DNA of 64,000 nt. Origin: Heterobilharzia americana. Lineage: Eukaryota > Platyhelminthes > Trematoda > Strigeidida > Schistosomatidae. The stretch is taken from positions 74,281,160-74,345,159 of the forward strand of contig OX104130.1 in NCBI GenBank assembly GCA_944470555.2. Reading direction: 5' to 3'. Of the stretch, positions 48,589-60,620 are shown in pieces; the first letter of the stretch is position 1; each line of letters starts with the position of its first letter. The position numbers and the translations under genes were made by a program. The notes under the pieces are model-generated. The model was not told where the DNA came from. It was given only the letters and a program-made list of their open reading frames with translations, and ran no database searches.

Positions 48589-49003
48589 ATTATTATTATT
48601 ATTTGTCCCTTGGGTTCCTAGTGGAACATAAAGCTTCAGTAGCACGCCTCCATTTCACTTTCTTCTCTGCAGTGTTTTGAACCTGGCTCCACGACAGCCC
48701 ACAACCTCTCATTTCCTCCTCGCACGATTTCTTCGATGTCACCCTCAGCTCAGACGCCCAACTCGTCGCTTCCCATCTGGGTTCCACTCGAGTGCATAGC
48801 ATATGATGTCCCCAAATGGTCTTTTCAGTGCATTCCCAATCCATCTCCACTTCCTTCTGCATATCTGTTGAATGATAGGTTCTTGGTTGGTTCGTTGAGA
48901 GCTAGCCAGTGTTCCCTATTGCTTATTCTTTCTGGCCATCTGATCTTCAGTAACGAGCCAGCGTAGGCAGTTGTTGATGAATATCTGTAGTTTGTTGCAA
49001 ATG
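48589..49003 (-). mobile_element. 5'-truncated RTE fragment, antisense (family A)
   Basis: The minus strand ends in CTAGGAACCCAAGGGACAAA plus an ATA/TAA tail at 48589-48605. It covers the C-terminal region with the KKWRWIGHALRR-like and RVTWRR-like parts in broken frames. Confidence 0.85.
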
Positions 49004-49599
49004 TCTACGATTGCGTATTAGTCAACCGTAACTCTTTTCAAGTTGTCTTGTCAGAGGGACTATAAGCAAAAGAAAGGATGAGGAACTGGAAACAATGTCA
49101 ACATCTTTCATAACAAGTCATGAAACAAAGCTAAAAGGAATAGGCTTCAATGATAAAACTTTTTAACACTTGAACTGACTCAAACTGTGGATAAGACTGG
49201 CCAATGATATAGATCTTGCATCGTATTACTTAAGAGTCCCCAAACATTGTCTAAATCTCTACAAACCGCAGATCGACAAACAATTACTTCTGCTCCAAAA
49301 TCGATCCTTCAGTGAAGGCAATACCACAAAGTTTGGTCACCAATTTGATTAGCTGCTATTTCTATTGAGGTGATACAATCTGACTGAGATGCTAGTATGA
49401 TATTGAATGAATAGTTACAGATCAGTTGGTTAAATTAAAGACAGATAAAACTAGTAAACTTAAGTGAAATCAAGAAAAGATTTGCAGATAGGTCTCTGCT
49501 CTCAAACAGAAGAGTGCTATGCCAGCAACAGGAAGTGTTCTCGTATGAGTCCTGTTTTGGCTCAAATTTTCTTTCATTTTTAGCAATCATTTTTATTAA
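49004..49599. other. intronic sequence, unassigned
   Basis: No recognised feature. Confidence 0.35.
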
Positions 49600-49870
49600 C
49601 ATAAAATCATTTATTTCCCTCTGGAGGTTTGTGGAGATTTATTAGTTGATTTCTGGTTAGAAATCATCATAGACTGACATCAGTTGAGGAAACGTTAGAA
49701 ACCTGGGAACACTGGACAACTATTTCGTCATGGTATATAACTCTTCAGCAGTGCGCACTCATGACCCTCTCCTCACCAGTGGTCGAAAACAGAACCAGGC
49801 CTTCAGGTTCCGTGACCAGCACGTTACCATTGAGCCACTGGGTCGGAGTCCAATGGTCAATACTTGGACC
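49600..49870 (-). repeat. family A tRNA-derived ribozyme SINE, antisense
   Basis: Minus strand: GACCATTGGACTCCGACCC head, A-box TGGCTCAATGG, ribozyme at 49709-49754, and a tail with AACTGATGTCAGTCTATGATG. It faces the + strand copy at 49945 head to head across about 75 bp. Confidence 0.8.
49709..49754 (-). ncRNA. hammerhead ribozyme, apparently intact
   Basis: Minus strand: stem I GCACTG with CAGTGT (one G-U), core CTGAAGA (49742-49748), stem II GTTA/TGAC (one G-U), GAAA, stem III AU/GU with an AGTT loop, and cleavage C at 49715. All core positions are kept. The changes relative to 24712 are partly compensated, which suggests a functional or recently functional ribozyme. Confidence 0.78.
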
Positions 49871-49944
49871 AGTGGAGTCATCCAAATGAAACATGAGGAC
49901 AATTGCTCAACGACTATGTTGGATATAGGTCACAGAAGTAGGAA

Positions 49945-50160
49945 ATAGGGACCATTGGATTCCGACCCAGTGGCTCATGGTGATGCGCTGGCCATGGAAC
50001 CTGAAGGTCCGGTAGTGGGTTCGGTCACTGGTGGGGCGGGTTCATAGGTGCCCACTGCTGAGGAGTCATATACTAGGACGAAACAGCTGTTCAGTGTCTC
50101 CAGGTTTCTAATTTTTCTCTAAATGATATCAGGCCACAATGAATTCCAACCTAAAATCAC
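49945..50160 (+). repeat. family A tRNA-derived ribozyme SINE, sense
   Basis: Head GACCATTGGATTCCGACCC, A-box TGGCTCATGG, B-box-like GGGTTCGGTCAC, ribozyme at 50053-50096, and a tail ending near 50160. It ends about 50 bp before the acceptor of the S5 exon. Confidence 0.8.
50053..50096 (+). ncRNA. hammerhead ribozyme, apparently intact
   Basis: Stem I CACTG (50053-50057) with CAGTG (50092-50096), core CTGAGGA (50058-50064), stem II GTC/GAC with an A-G next pair, GAAA (50080-50083), stem III AC/GU with an AGCT loop, and cleavage base T at 50091. A U at position 17 is tolerated in hammerheads but usually slower than C. Confidence 0.75.
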
Positions 50161-50211
50161 TCCGCCTAAACCCTTTATTATCTACACGTTTTACTTGTTT
50201 TTCGATCCCAG

Positions 50212-50335
50212 GTGGTTCATGACCTTCTGCCATTTTTACTTATCCTACTGGTATGTCAAATTGGATACGGTATTGCATTTCAGTCGATTTCATTTGCTAA
50301 TGGTTACTACAGTGATTATGAGCAAGATAAAATGA
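50212..50335 (+). CDS. TRPM channel exon (S5)
   Basis: Acceptor TCGATCCCAG ends at 50211 and donor GTAAGT begins at 50336. The 41 codons plus one base encode VVHDLLPFLLILLVCQIGYG then IAFQSISFANGYYSD. TRPM S5 starts '(M)xxDLxxFLxLLxxxxxxFG', so it follows INRM of the previous exon in phase 0. The last base A joins CT of exon 52845 to give Thr. It is short and was found by matching the missing S5 between S4 and the pore. Confidence 0.9.
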
Positions 50336-50849
50336 GTAAGTTGTCATTTGAGAAGATATTTCAAATTCTGTGTTGAATTGCTCGTGCGATGATTAGTAAT
50401 ATTAAACTGTTGATGATGAAAGTTTACTGTAAGAGTAAGACCTGTGGTGACAAGGCGTCTAATATCCTTCCAGTTACTCTAACCGTTCACTGCAATGCAG
50501 CTGGATATGAGGTTAATGTTAGGTGTTTAGCAGTTAGACGAAGTTTCAAAATGAATGTTTCATATGTCGTGGCTGAACCAGATATATATTACTGATTGGA
50601 CGGGAAAGACGATAGACTGCGCTTCTTCAATGACAAATTATGTGATAGTTTGTCTTCAGTGGGAATAAAGAGAGAGGTGAAATCCAAGATACAAGATGTG
50701 TTTCGATGATCACGTTTAATGCATCCACTATTGTCAAATCACTCAGCATAAAAATCCCTAATCAAAACTGACCAAGACTGAGTAAGCGTTTGTCGGTTAT
50801 CAGTGTAGTGAAGTGCAGTCTCACTTAGTGAAGTAATTACACTGGGCAT

Positions 50850-51486
50850 ACGTGCTAAAGGCTAAAACTAACAAGTTGGTAGAAGAGGTGAGGCAGAGAA
50901 GACCGAACTTGCTTCAGGTGAACTTAGAGAAGACAGATATGATAAAGTTACCCAACCACTATCACCACCACCACCAACAACTACAAGCGCCAGTCACCAT
51001 CAACGGAAGAAATCTAAATGAAGTGGCCTCTTTCGCCTACCCAGGCAAGATACCAACGTTTAAACTACAGGCGGTGGTGGCAGAGATATGGATGTCAAAG
51101 ACAGGATCTGAAACACAACAAGACAGGCCTTCCTTCATTAACCTGAAATCAGTGTGGAAATCTACTCCACTGCACTGCACTCCACTCCACTGCATTCAGC
51201 ATAAAGTGTGAACAGGATGAGGATTTTCAACGCTGACATCAGTCAAGTGAGTCAGTGTTTCTATGTGATGGTTGAGAGACTTAGCGAGTTATCAAAAGCA
51301 TTTCCAACAAACTGCAGACATACATCATAGCAACAGCTTCTCCCTACGCCCAATCAACGCTGAAGATTAGATGGCCAGAATAACTAGAATAAGCAAGAAG
51401 GAACTCTGGCTGGCTGGCAACGAACCAAAAAAGCAAGAAGCCATTGCCCAACATATATGCAGAAGAAAGTCGAGATGGACTGAATT
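50850..51486 (+). mobile_element. RTE family A fragment, 3' truncated
   Basis: Covers the sequence after the FADD motif (KAKTNKLVEEV, LQVNLEKTDMIKLP, a histidine and glutamine tract, VTINGRNLNEVASFAYPG) up to the KK-WRW region. Its 3' end is missing. Indels are common. Confidence 0.75.
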
Positions 51487-52844
51487 TGACATATTCCTGT
51501 TATCAGGCTTCAGCTTTTTCCTCGGTAGGCGAATAAAGCTAAATCTTTACGGTTTACTCTGGGAGATGATTAATGACAGAAAAGTGAATTGACCTAAAAG
51601 TAAGATTTTTAATGTCGTTGCAGCTGATGATTCGCAAACAGGACGAGAAGCGGTGCCCAGATTCCATTGCTAAGTACTATCCATCATTAATACAAAAGTA
51701 AGATTAGTTGGACTCTAATTACTTGAAAATGTTTGAAAATAGTCAACATACTTGTTCTATTCCTCAATAAAATACTTCAGTAGCGTAAAAAACAATAAAA
51801 TGTTTTTGAAATTCTAATCCTTCAGACGGAATGATCCAGTCAGTAGTATGGAACCATGGTTGAACACTGAAAGCATTTTTGACTTGCAGAAACAAACAGT
51901 AGGTAGATTTAGTCAGCCCAAGATATGATTTATTTACAAAGACACACTTGTTCAGTGTATAATGACTGCTCATTACGAAGAAAGACGTAATCAATATGGT
52001 CTAACTGGTGGAAGTAATAAACGATTATACACACGTCATTTGTTGATACGCGTAATTTCTCCCTGACTGTGATACTGGGTCGAAGGGGATGATGTCTTTT
52101 AGAAAATGGGCTTCTTGAATGACTATCTCGATCTTGCCTCTAGTTTACTGTTTGTCAGCCTAATATACTCCTTTCCTGCTTTTATTTGACTGATTACGAT
52201 TCTGACTGAATCAAGAAGATACGAATCCCAGTGTGAGATGTAGTACCAAGAGTCACATAGCTTTAACTCAAATAAGAGCTAGAAAAACTCTAGTTAGTTC
52301 AAGATGATCTTGACACCTGTCTAGAAGTTGAGTGTTGTGACTCAATCAACAAATTGGAAAGCAGGTGACCTGGAAATCACTGATCTGAATCCTGCCATAT
52401 TTTATTTTGACATTAATCTCTTAGATATCCCACGAAACTCGATCACTGAAGTTATCATCAAAAGGGAGAATGAAAATGAAACGATGCTGCAGTCAACTTC
52501 ACATGAGATACTTTTGGATGCTCATCTCTTCAAGAATAATAAAGACAATGTCAAAATATTCTAGAACATAAAAATATATTTCATATTTTTGATCACGAAA
52601 CTGTTTTAGGATAACTTATCACATTTGTTTCGTTTCATCTTGAAGATGTCTTCTAACTGGAGAGAGAAGCGCATCGCTTCCAAAATGTTGAAACAGTGAA
52701 GACAGAAAATTTCGTTCATTACCTTTTGACCGGTTAACTCTTGAGATCGAATCATGTGAATTCATTAAAACTTTAATCTAGCTTATCATAATTACATAAT
52801 CATTTATTTATCTTCCTCACGTTCTACTATCATTCATTTTACAG
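51487..52844. other. intronic sequence, unassigned
   Basis: Nothing recognised. A 78-codon open stretch at 52328-52564 has no family resemblance and no suitable splice sites. Confidence 0.35.
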
Positions 52845-52958
52845 CTTTAAATTCAGTCTATATATCTAAACCAGGAATTCGTAGTCTCTATGATGTAATG
52901 ATAACATCATACTTTCAAATGTTGGGTGAATTTCGTTTGGATGATTTAGCTGGAGATG
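52845..52958 (+). CDS. TRPM channel exon (pore helix and selectivity filter)
   Basis: Acceptor ATTTTACAG ends at 52844 and donor GTAAGT begins at 52959. It encodes SVYISKPGIRSLYDVMITSY then FQMLGEFRLDDL. The TRPM pore region has a hydrophobic pore helix followed by a 'Y/F-x-x-x-GE/Q' filter and acidic residues, as here (GEF, then DD). Phase 1 in and 1 out, consistent with both neighbours. Confidence 0.93.
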
Positions 52959-53479
52959 GTAAGTGCTTGAAGTAATCGTTATTCTTCCTCTTTTCAAATA
53001 GTGTTTTACATAATTCAACAAGCTTCTAGTTAGATTCTCAACTTTAAATTACGATTGTTGTTTTGCCAATTTGTTTTTAGTCTATAAACCAGTTCATGAA
53101 TGACAAGAAATGTGACGTGTAAAACTTGTAGCTGAAATATATTAGCTGAATGTGTAATATCAAGGAATATTACTACTCAAATAGATATGAAGATGAAGAG
53201 GAAGCAGGAGAGTGTATGCAACCATTTGTTCAATGAATGTGTTCATCTATAGCTTAGAGGAGTAACATAAAATAAGACTAACTGAGAGATAATAAAGATT
53301 AGTGCGAATATTTAAGCTTCAGAAGACGTCAAAGAGTAAATGCATCCCATTCTTAGCCATGTCACTAAGACTCATCAACCAATGGTTCCTATCAACTCAA
53401 TAACCCCAACTAGGCAGTCTACATCCCCTCAACACACCTCAGACCAACATTCAGCTACTTCTTTGTTTGGACATTCTGA
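52959..53479. other. intronic sequence, unassigned
   Basis: No recognised feature. Confidence 0.4.
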
Positions 53480-54200
53480 ACCCACTTCCAATCCAATCCA
53501 ACCCCTGCAAGTATTGCACATCGAGGTATGTGGTAAATCAGCAAGCGCTATCTGTACTGCATTGCAGTCCGTCCTCTCCTCTTGTGCGACTGTGAGACAT
53601 GGCTCCTAAAAGTTGACGATATGAAGCAGTTGCAGGATTTTGATTATCAGTGTCTTCTTATCACGACTCTTACCGAGTGGAATCATCGTGTGAGGAATGT
53701 TGAGGTCAGGCGAATAGTACTAGTCAATACAGATGAGTTGATTGTTGAGCTTGTGAACCTTAGTCGACTGAGTTGGTTTGGACATATGTGGCGCATGCCG
53801 AGTTACTGCTTACACTCATGTGCCATGGTAGGGGTAGGAATATTTGATTAGGTTAGAAGGGGGTTCAGGGTGACCAGACTAAGACTTGGCATCAATCGAT
53901 GAAGTCCCTAACTGTTGGACGCAGCCATGTAGGGAGATGAAGACAACCTGGTTGGGGTCTCTGAGGCGAAAGGAATCAATAGTTAAAAAGTCTTGACGAC
54001 ATAACTGAATGTCTGTCGCTATGACGCGGACGTATTCACTCCTTCATATCTTCTAAAGCTTGAATATTCACAATAATCTTTATCTTGAGACTGTTTATCA
54101 CATCACATTACCGTATTCACCTTGATGTCACCCTTTTTTCTCTCCACCTGTTCTTTGTGTACGTCTGTGCAGTGTGACAACTTAAGCTGATGTAACAGTT
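53480..54200 (+). mobile_element. RTE family B fragment, old
   Basis: Reads AVQSVLSS-like, CDCETWLLKVDDMKQLQDFD, VRNVEVRRIVLV and LVNLSRLSWFGHMWRMPS, then remnants of the KTWHQ and WGP-type blocks. It is a diverged copy of the element at 38513 with many frame breaks. Confidence 0.7.
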
Positions 54201-54699
54201 TGTGAGGTTCTACACTGATTCTATCAGTCAGTCAATCAGTCAGTCATCTATGACTGTATTGACTGTGATTTTATTAGTTGAAAACTGAACAATTTTTAAG
54301 TATGCGTAAACCAATTTACTTGTAGTTAGTAGGTAATACAAGAAGTGTCAGACAGTCTTGGAAATGAAATACAGTACCAATAGACATTGCCATTTTTGAA
54401 CGAATATTGACAGATGGGAGATTTTTGTTTTATATAACTCTAGTTGCACATTCATTTAGATTTAAATATCTGGTTAAATCATAAAAACGATTGTGCATTT
54501 TTTGCATATTAACTAAACCTACCTCACAGGCATACATCTTTCATGAGTCTCTGTTCTAATCTGCTGTTTAGACACTTAATTGTATGTAGGTTGGATTGCA
54601 AGACATTATACTGGTAACCAGTGAATGACGTTTCCAGCTTCAGTCAACTAGATCTTATCATGACAGCAGACAACTGATCAAAATCTATCAATTAATGTC

Positions 54700-54850
54700 C
54701 AGGTAGTATTCATCATGGAATGATAAGAGTTGGAGAACCATTGAAAACCTGGGAGCAATAAGCAACTGTTTCTCCTCTTCGATAGTTGTCATCCGTGACG
54801 TTATCGGGGACCGAACTTATAACTGTCGGGTATAACAGCGAACATGGAAA
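54700..54850 (-). repeat. family A ribozyme SINE remnant, antisense
   Basis: Only the 3' strand of the ribozyme (GAAACAGTTGC) and part of the tail can be recognised on the minus strand. Confidence 0.45.
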
Positions 54851-55075
54851 CATTGATAATCTGAGGAAGTAACCTTCAGGTCAGTAAATTGAGGAATTTT
54901 GGCGGAAGGTTTCAAACTGTAACGAAATACTTGTCAGTGTTTTGTGGATTTGAAAAATTTATCACACTTTTACTAATTGTGACTCAAGTTACTCTTAAAC
55001 ATGATATTTAACTCGAAATATCATCTTGTATCAAGTTCTCTTAAGGTGGAGATTATGTGTTTTTTTATTTTAAAG

Positions 55076-55202
55076 GTTCCTCATGTCGTGACAATGGAAT
55101 GTGTCCACAGACTTCTTCACGTCGGTTAACAATAATCATGCTAAGTGCATACATCTTGTTAACACAAGTGCTTATGTTTAATTTGTTGGTAGCAACGTTC
55201 AC
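55076..55202 (+). CDS. TRPM channel exon (outer pore cysteine loop and S6)
   Basis: Acceptor TTTTAAAG ends at 55075 and donor GTGAGT starts at 55203. It encodes CRDNGMC, the conserved cysteine pair of the TRPM outer pore, then RRLTIIMLSAYILLTQVLMF and NLLVATFT. The 'LLxxxLLxNLLxAxF' pattern is TRPM S6. Phase 1 in and 2 out; AC is completed by T of exon 59498. Confidence 0.95.
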
Positions 55203-55334
55203 GTGAGTTTTATCATGAAAATGTTGAAGTTGCAAGTGTTGCATTTTCCATTCTGTGGATAAGTCATCTCATGAAATTATACTTCAATTGATGAATTCCA
55301 GGGATAAATTCACCTCAAGAAAGTATTAATGACG

Positions 55335-55510
55335 GGTTGACATGAGTTGGAGAATTATTAAAAAAAACTATGAGTACTCAATAGCTGTTCCATCCTAGTT
55401 TCGGGCTCTTCAGCAGTTCTCATCCTGGACCCCAGGAATATTTGAGACCAGGATACTAAGCTCAGGCGTCAAGCATCCTATCGTTTAACGGATGGATTGA
55501 AATCTAATGG
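55335..55510 (-). repeat. family A ribozyme SINE with degenerate hammerhead, antisense
   Basis: Minus strand: CTGAAGA and stem II GCCC/GGAT remain, but the 3' core is GGAA, stem III has lost its pairing and the cleavage site is changed. Confidence 0.55.
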
Positions 55511-55912
55511 TTCGGTGTCACCTACTTATATCAGTTTCGCATTCAGTGAGATTGTCTTCAGCATTATCGGTGGATAACTCTGGTAGCTTTTGACTTGATT
55601 GTACCTACAGGTTATTATTTTTTTCTCAGAATTGATCTCCTTTCTTAGTCGTCTGTTCGTAATGTTGCCCAGGTATCTTTTGCAGATAGCCAGACGATGG
55701 ACCACAATTTAAAAAAAATGGTATTCTCTTACATTTTTCCTTTCAAGCAGTAGTCTACAAGAGGTTCAACAGGTATCCCGCTTCTGAATAACACAACTGT
55801 TTGAGGGCTATTGACTTTTTATTCTGAAAACGTATCCTGGTGAAAAGTTCTTTTGGAGAAACATACACTAACTTTAGTCAGGAGTGTTTATAGTTCACTT
55901 TATTGCCTGGAA

Positions 55913-58900
55913 ACGTATCCTGGTTAACTAGCTCACTAATAACTAGCTGGTTCTGAGCCCGGATAAAGAGGGAAGGTTGGGCATACGGCTAGCAACCCTA
56001 CCCCGAAAAACCAATCCAATCGCTAAAGAAACTTCAAAGCATAAAAAAAATAAAATTAAACTTATTCCTCACCTGAATCAGGCAGACGAAATGACCACAG
56101 GTGGTGAAAGCCTTCCCGAAGTCAATTGGCTGATGTGTCTTCTTTCTCTCGATGGAAGCGAGAGTAAGAATGGGGACATAGAATGTTCGAACCTTGTATA
56201 AACCTAGCAAGGCTGCCCAGATCGTAAAAGAGATGAAGAGGTGTGGCATAGAGGTGCTACGAATCTGAGAAAAATCTGCAGATGGAATGGAAGTGGACTC
56301 TTCAAACTGTCAACTCTAGTGTCAATAATCTACTCCGATATTGTCACCCAGACGACAACCACGAACGAGCACACTGAGATTTCGAGTAGCTATCATGATG
56401 TCCTACTCCCTCTCATGCAGTGGTAAACAATCTCCTCCTGCAAGATCAGCATCATGATAGCAAGATGGATTCAACTCAAAAGGAAAGAAAGTAACAATCA
56501 TACAATGCTACGCTATGCTACGCACCTAAAAATAATGCAGATGAGGAGAAGAAGGAGGAATTCTACAGACAACTGCAATCAGTACTGGACAATACTAACA
56601 TCAAAATTCATTCTAATGGGTGGGGTGAAATGAATGTCAAAGTAGGCCCGAATAACACAGGAAGAGAACTGATCATGAGTCAAGAAGCACTCGGTGGAAT
56701 AAATAAGAATGGAGAACTGTTTTCAGACTTCCGCGCATTCAACGATTTAGTGACTGGAGGCAGTATGCACAAACACAAGGGTATTCACGAAGCCACATGG
56801 ACTTCACTAGATGGACACACTAAAAATCAGATCGACTTCATTTGAACCTGGAGAACGTGGAGACGCAGCCTACTGGACATAAGATCAGATGAAGAAGGGG
56901 AGCAGATGTAAGTGGTTCACACCACTCACTATCTAGTGCAGCGAACCTAACTTCGAAATCAAGTTGAAAGTGAGGCGAGACAAGGAATGAATCTCGATGG
57001 ACACATGGAAGCTGACAGAGTGCACGGAAAGACGAAAAATACTACCCAGACACATTGGCGAGTGAAGCAGAACTGGATGCAGGCAGCAGAGAGATCCGAC
57101 AACAGTAAATCAAATAACCAGGAGGAAAGAGATTAACGCAGATGAAACCAATGAAAGATAGTGAAGGAAACCTAGTTACCAAAGAGGAGACATAAAGGGA
57201 AAAATGGTCTGACCAATTCAAATACTCTACAATCAACCACCACCACCGCCAACACCTGCAACTCTTACAGAAATACAACCGGCAGCCCAGTCCATCCACA
57301 GAAATACCAGTGAACACAAGACCTCCATTGAAAGCAGAAGTGAAGTCTTGAACTCCATAAAGTCGTTGAAATCCAGGAAAGCAGCAGGAATAGATAGAAT
57401 TCATCCGGTAGCACTGAAAACAGACGCAGGGACATCAGCAGCAGACGTGCTCACACTACTATTGCAGAAGATTCAGAAGGAAGGATGGAAGGCAGGAGAG
57501 GTACCTGCCGATTGATTGGAATAAGGGCTGCCTTGTCAAATTCCCAAAGAAAAGAGACCTAAGTCTTTGCAAGAACTGGCGCCGAATCATGCTCCTGTCC
57601 ACATCAAGCAAAATATTAATCCGCATCATCTTGGAGAGACTAAACAATGCTATTGGTTAAAAATTACGATTGGAACATGCTGGCTGGCTGACTGACTAAC
57701 TGACTTCAGCAAAAACAAATTATGTGAAGATCAAATTGCAAGGCTACGCTACTCATCATCATAAAACAGAGCATAGGATGCCAGTCAACTCTTTACCTTA
57801 TCTCAACTTCATCGACTTTGAAAAGGCCAACGACAGCGTCTGCCGAGAAGTAATTTGGCAGTTGCTTCAACATTACAGATTGCCAAAACATTTACCAACC
57901 TTATTCAACAATTATATGATGACGTCACATTCCAAGTGATTCACAATGGAAAGCTCAGTGACACCTCTCAAGTTGCGACAGGAGTAAGACAATGTTGCTG
58001 TCTACTATCACCCATGATTTTCCTGATTGTAGTCGACTGGATCATGCAGAAAACCATGAGGAGCAAGAAGAATGGCAGAATGGCTGAACCGATGGAAATA
58101 CAGTAGAACATTTGGATTTCTCCGATGATCTATGTTTAATGCCGCACAAACTAGAACATTTATAGGCAAAAACCAACAAGTTGACAGAAGACGCAGCGAA
58201 CATGAGACTTCCTTCAGGTGAATGTGGAGAACACAAAGGTGATGAAGACACCCAACCAACAACAACAACAACAAGCACCAATCACCATCAACAGGAAAAA
58301 CCTAATGGAAGTAGTCTCTTTCACTTAACTAGGCGGCATCGTTTCAATTACAGACGCCACAGGCACAGACGAGGATGTCAGAATCAGGATCAGAAAGACA
58401 GTTAGACAGGCTTTCAATAATCTGAAATCAGTGTGGAGATCTACTGCACTGCACTCAGCATAAAGTGTGAACAAGATCCGGATTTTCAACACTAATGTCA
58501 GTCAAGTGAGTCAATGCTTCTATGCGATGATTGAGAGACTTGGCACGTTACGAAATGGATTTCCAACAAACTACAGACATACATCACTAACAATTGCCTA
58601 CGCTCGATACTGAAGATCAGATCGCCCGAATAATCAGAATAAGCAACAAGGAACTCTGAGAATGAACCACTCAAGAAGCTATTGCCCGACAAATATATAG
58701 AAGAAAGTGGAGATGGATTGAATTGAGCATACACTGGGAAGACCATTCGGAGACAGCACTTGTCAGGCCAGGCACTCGAGTGGAACCCAAAGTGGAATCG
58801 ACGAGATGGGCATCCTAGGTGAGGGTGACATGGAGGGATCATGTGAATAAGAAATGAAAGCTTGTGGGCAGTGGTGGAGCCAGGTTGAAAAGACTGGAGA

Positions 58901-58981
58901 GAAGAGTGTGAAATGGTGGCGTGCTGCTGAAGCCGTATGTTCCATTAGGAACCCAAGGGACAAAGAATAATAATTATTATT
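55913..58981 (+). mobile_element. old near-full-length RTE LINE, copy 4
   Basis: Starts CGTATCCTGGTTAACTAG and ends ACCCAAGGGACAAAG plus a TAAT tail. It is flanked by ATTGCCTGGAA (55902-55912) and ATTGCCTAGAA (58982-58992), a duplication with one difference. It is collinear with copies 1 to 3 but heavily mutated. It shares the extra bases after SDH and before NFIDFEK, yet lacks the four-base insertion after LLSTxS. Traces of endonuclease (GRELIMSQEALGG) and RT (NFIDFEKANDSV) remain. Confidence 0.88.
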
Positions 58982-58992
58982 ATTGCCTAGAA

Positions 58993-59497
58993 GTCTGTTC
59001 CATGTGCATGCACAAAAACAAAACATTTTGAACAATCACCGTTGTGTGATATGGTCTCTAGTTTCTCATGGAAGGAGGCATCAGTTCTAAATTTATTGTA
59101 GTACCTTACAGAGAAGTGAAGCGAAGCTGCTTAGAAACTGCTTCCAGCGAAGTGATTGGGAAGGCAGTGAATAACAATGTTGACAAAAGTTGCTACACAA
59201 ATACATTGCATAACCAGTCAATACACCTCGATTTGCACTAGATATGCAGTAGTATTCAGGCGAGTTATCCTTCAGTGATAGATTAGTGTACATGTCAAAG
59301 TGTTATGCATACTCTCGAGTTTATTCTGACTGTGGTACAATGCACTTTACAAATCGTTATCCTAGTTATGAATAGCTTGAGAAAACTATATCGTCATCAA
59401 GATTTCCTCTACTGACCTGTTATCTCTACTTAAATGATAAAAATCGTTGGCAGTCATGTTCATTATAATTTTCTCTTTATCTTTCACTATTTTTAAG
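58993..59497. other. intronic sequence, unassigned
   Basis: Nothing recognised before the acceptor of the TRP-helix exon. Confidence 0.4.
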
Positions 59498-59709
59498 TTC
59501 GACATATAATGAAATTGAAGGATCTGCTCAATACTTTTGGTGTTATCAACGTTATGAAATGATACAAGAATTTGTTGATAGACCATCTGTTGCCCCACCA
59601 TTCATGTTGATCTGGTATTCAGTAGAATTTACTGGATTTCTATTCAATCTCATCGGTAGTGCTGTATTTGATTGTGCATTCGAAGAGATCAAGGATGACG
59701 ATCCTTTCT
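59498..59709 (+). CDS. TRPM channel exon (post-S6 TRP helix)
   Basis: The acceptor is a T-rich tract with TTTTTAAG ending at 59497. It encodes STYNEIEGSAQYFWCYQRYE, then MIQEFVDRPSVAPPFMLIW, the TRP helix and its 'RP-x-x-APPF' signature, found in all TRPMs. The 3' end is uncertain: GTACGT at 59710 is the best donor and would end in phase 1. Without splicing the frame runs to TAA at 59781-59783. The Arg-Tyr of QRYE is in the position of TRP-helix residues lining the ligand cavity. Confidence 0.9.
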
Positions 59710-59783
59710 GTACGTTCTTCCCACTAATAATTTATTTTTTCTCTTTTCTGAAGAAAACTATCCTGAATTGGATTTGTTTCTAA

Positions 59784-60499
59784 GAATTGAGAATTATCTC
59801 TGCGCTTACTTATAAGTAGTTTACTGCTTAACAACAAGGCTGGTCAGAAGACAGTAATTTCGGTGTTTTTTATAAGGATTAATTAATTTGAAACCAGTTC
59901 TCCTTGCGGACTATCACAAGTTGTAGAAGCACTAGAAACCTTGATACATTGGGCAGCTTTTTTACCTCGGTTTAGAACAACTCAGTAGTGCGTCCCCATC
60001 TGGGCTTGACTCTCTACAAGGTCTTGGATACTCACACTACCAAAATGATCCAGTCTACTATCAAACAGCTGTTCAATGATTTCAGGTCGTCTATAGCTCA
60101 TCGTCTGAGGTTACTCGATGATGACATTACTTTCAATTGACTGTAGCTACCAATCGTGTTGCGCACTAGTGAATTTCACGTCACTAATCTAACTCTTCCA
60201 CCTACAATCACTAAGGTAGGTTAATAAGGGCTTTCCCCCGATAACCTCCAACCAACTAATTTTTATCAAAGTTCACTGCGTTGATGAGTCACCCAGTTTG
60301 TTTGCTACACTGCAGTTTGATCGATAAGATTCAATTAAAGTGAAAAACTTGGTGAAATGACACTGATTAGTCTGGTGACCTATGAATGTACAATATTTTA
60401 TTTATCGTTTATTGGTACTTGTCATTTCCTGTTTCTACACTGGCTCGAATTCCTCGACATCTGTTTGCATATAGGCTTCTGTGTGGATGCCTTGATATT
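59784..60499. other. intronic sequence with SINE remnant
   Basis: About 59920-60060 is a decayed antisense family A SINE (reverse of ACCTTGATACATTGGGCAGC and a CTCAGTAGTGCG match). The rest is unassigned. Confidence 0.4.
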
Positions 60500-60620
60500 G
60501 TCTGAAAATTCATTGTGATGCGATTCGCTGACACGTGTGCCCTAGTGAATGGTGTTGTCCCCAGTAGGACTCTAACCCATACCCCTCACTTCATTTGCAA
60601 GGCGTTATACACTAGGCTAC
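60500..60620 (-). repeat. Sm-alpha-like retroposon head, antisense
   Basis: Minus strand has the tRNA-like head with GGGTTAGAGTCC (B-box-like) and CACCATTCACTAGGG. The ribozyme part is absent. Confidence 0.45.

Noticed and set aside
51615..51650. GCTGATGATTCGC considered as a hammerhead core
   Set aside because: The seventh base is T rather than A and no GAAA follows in reach.
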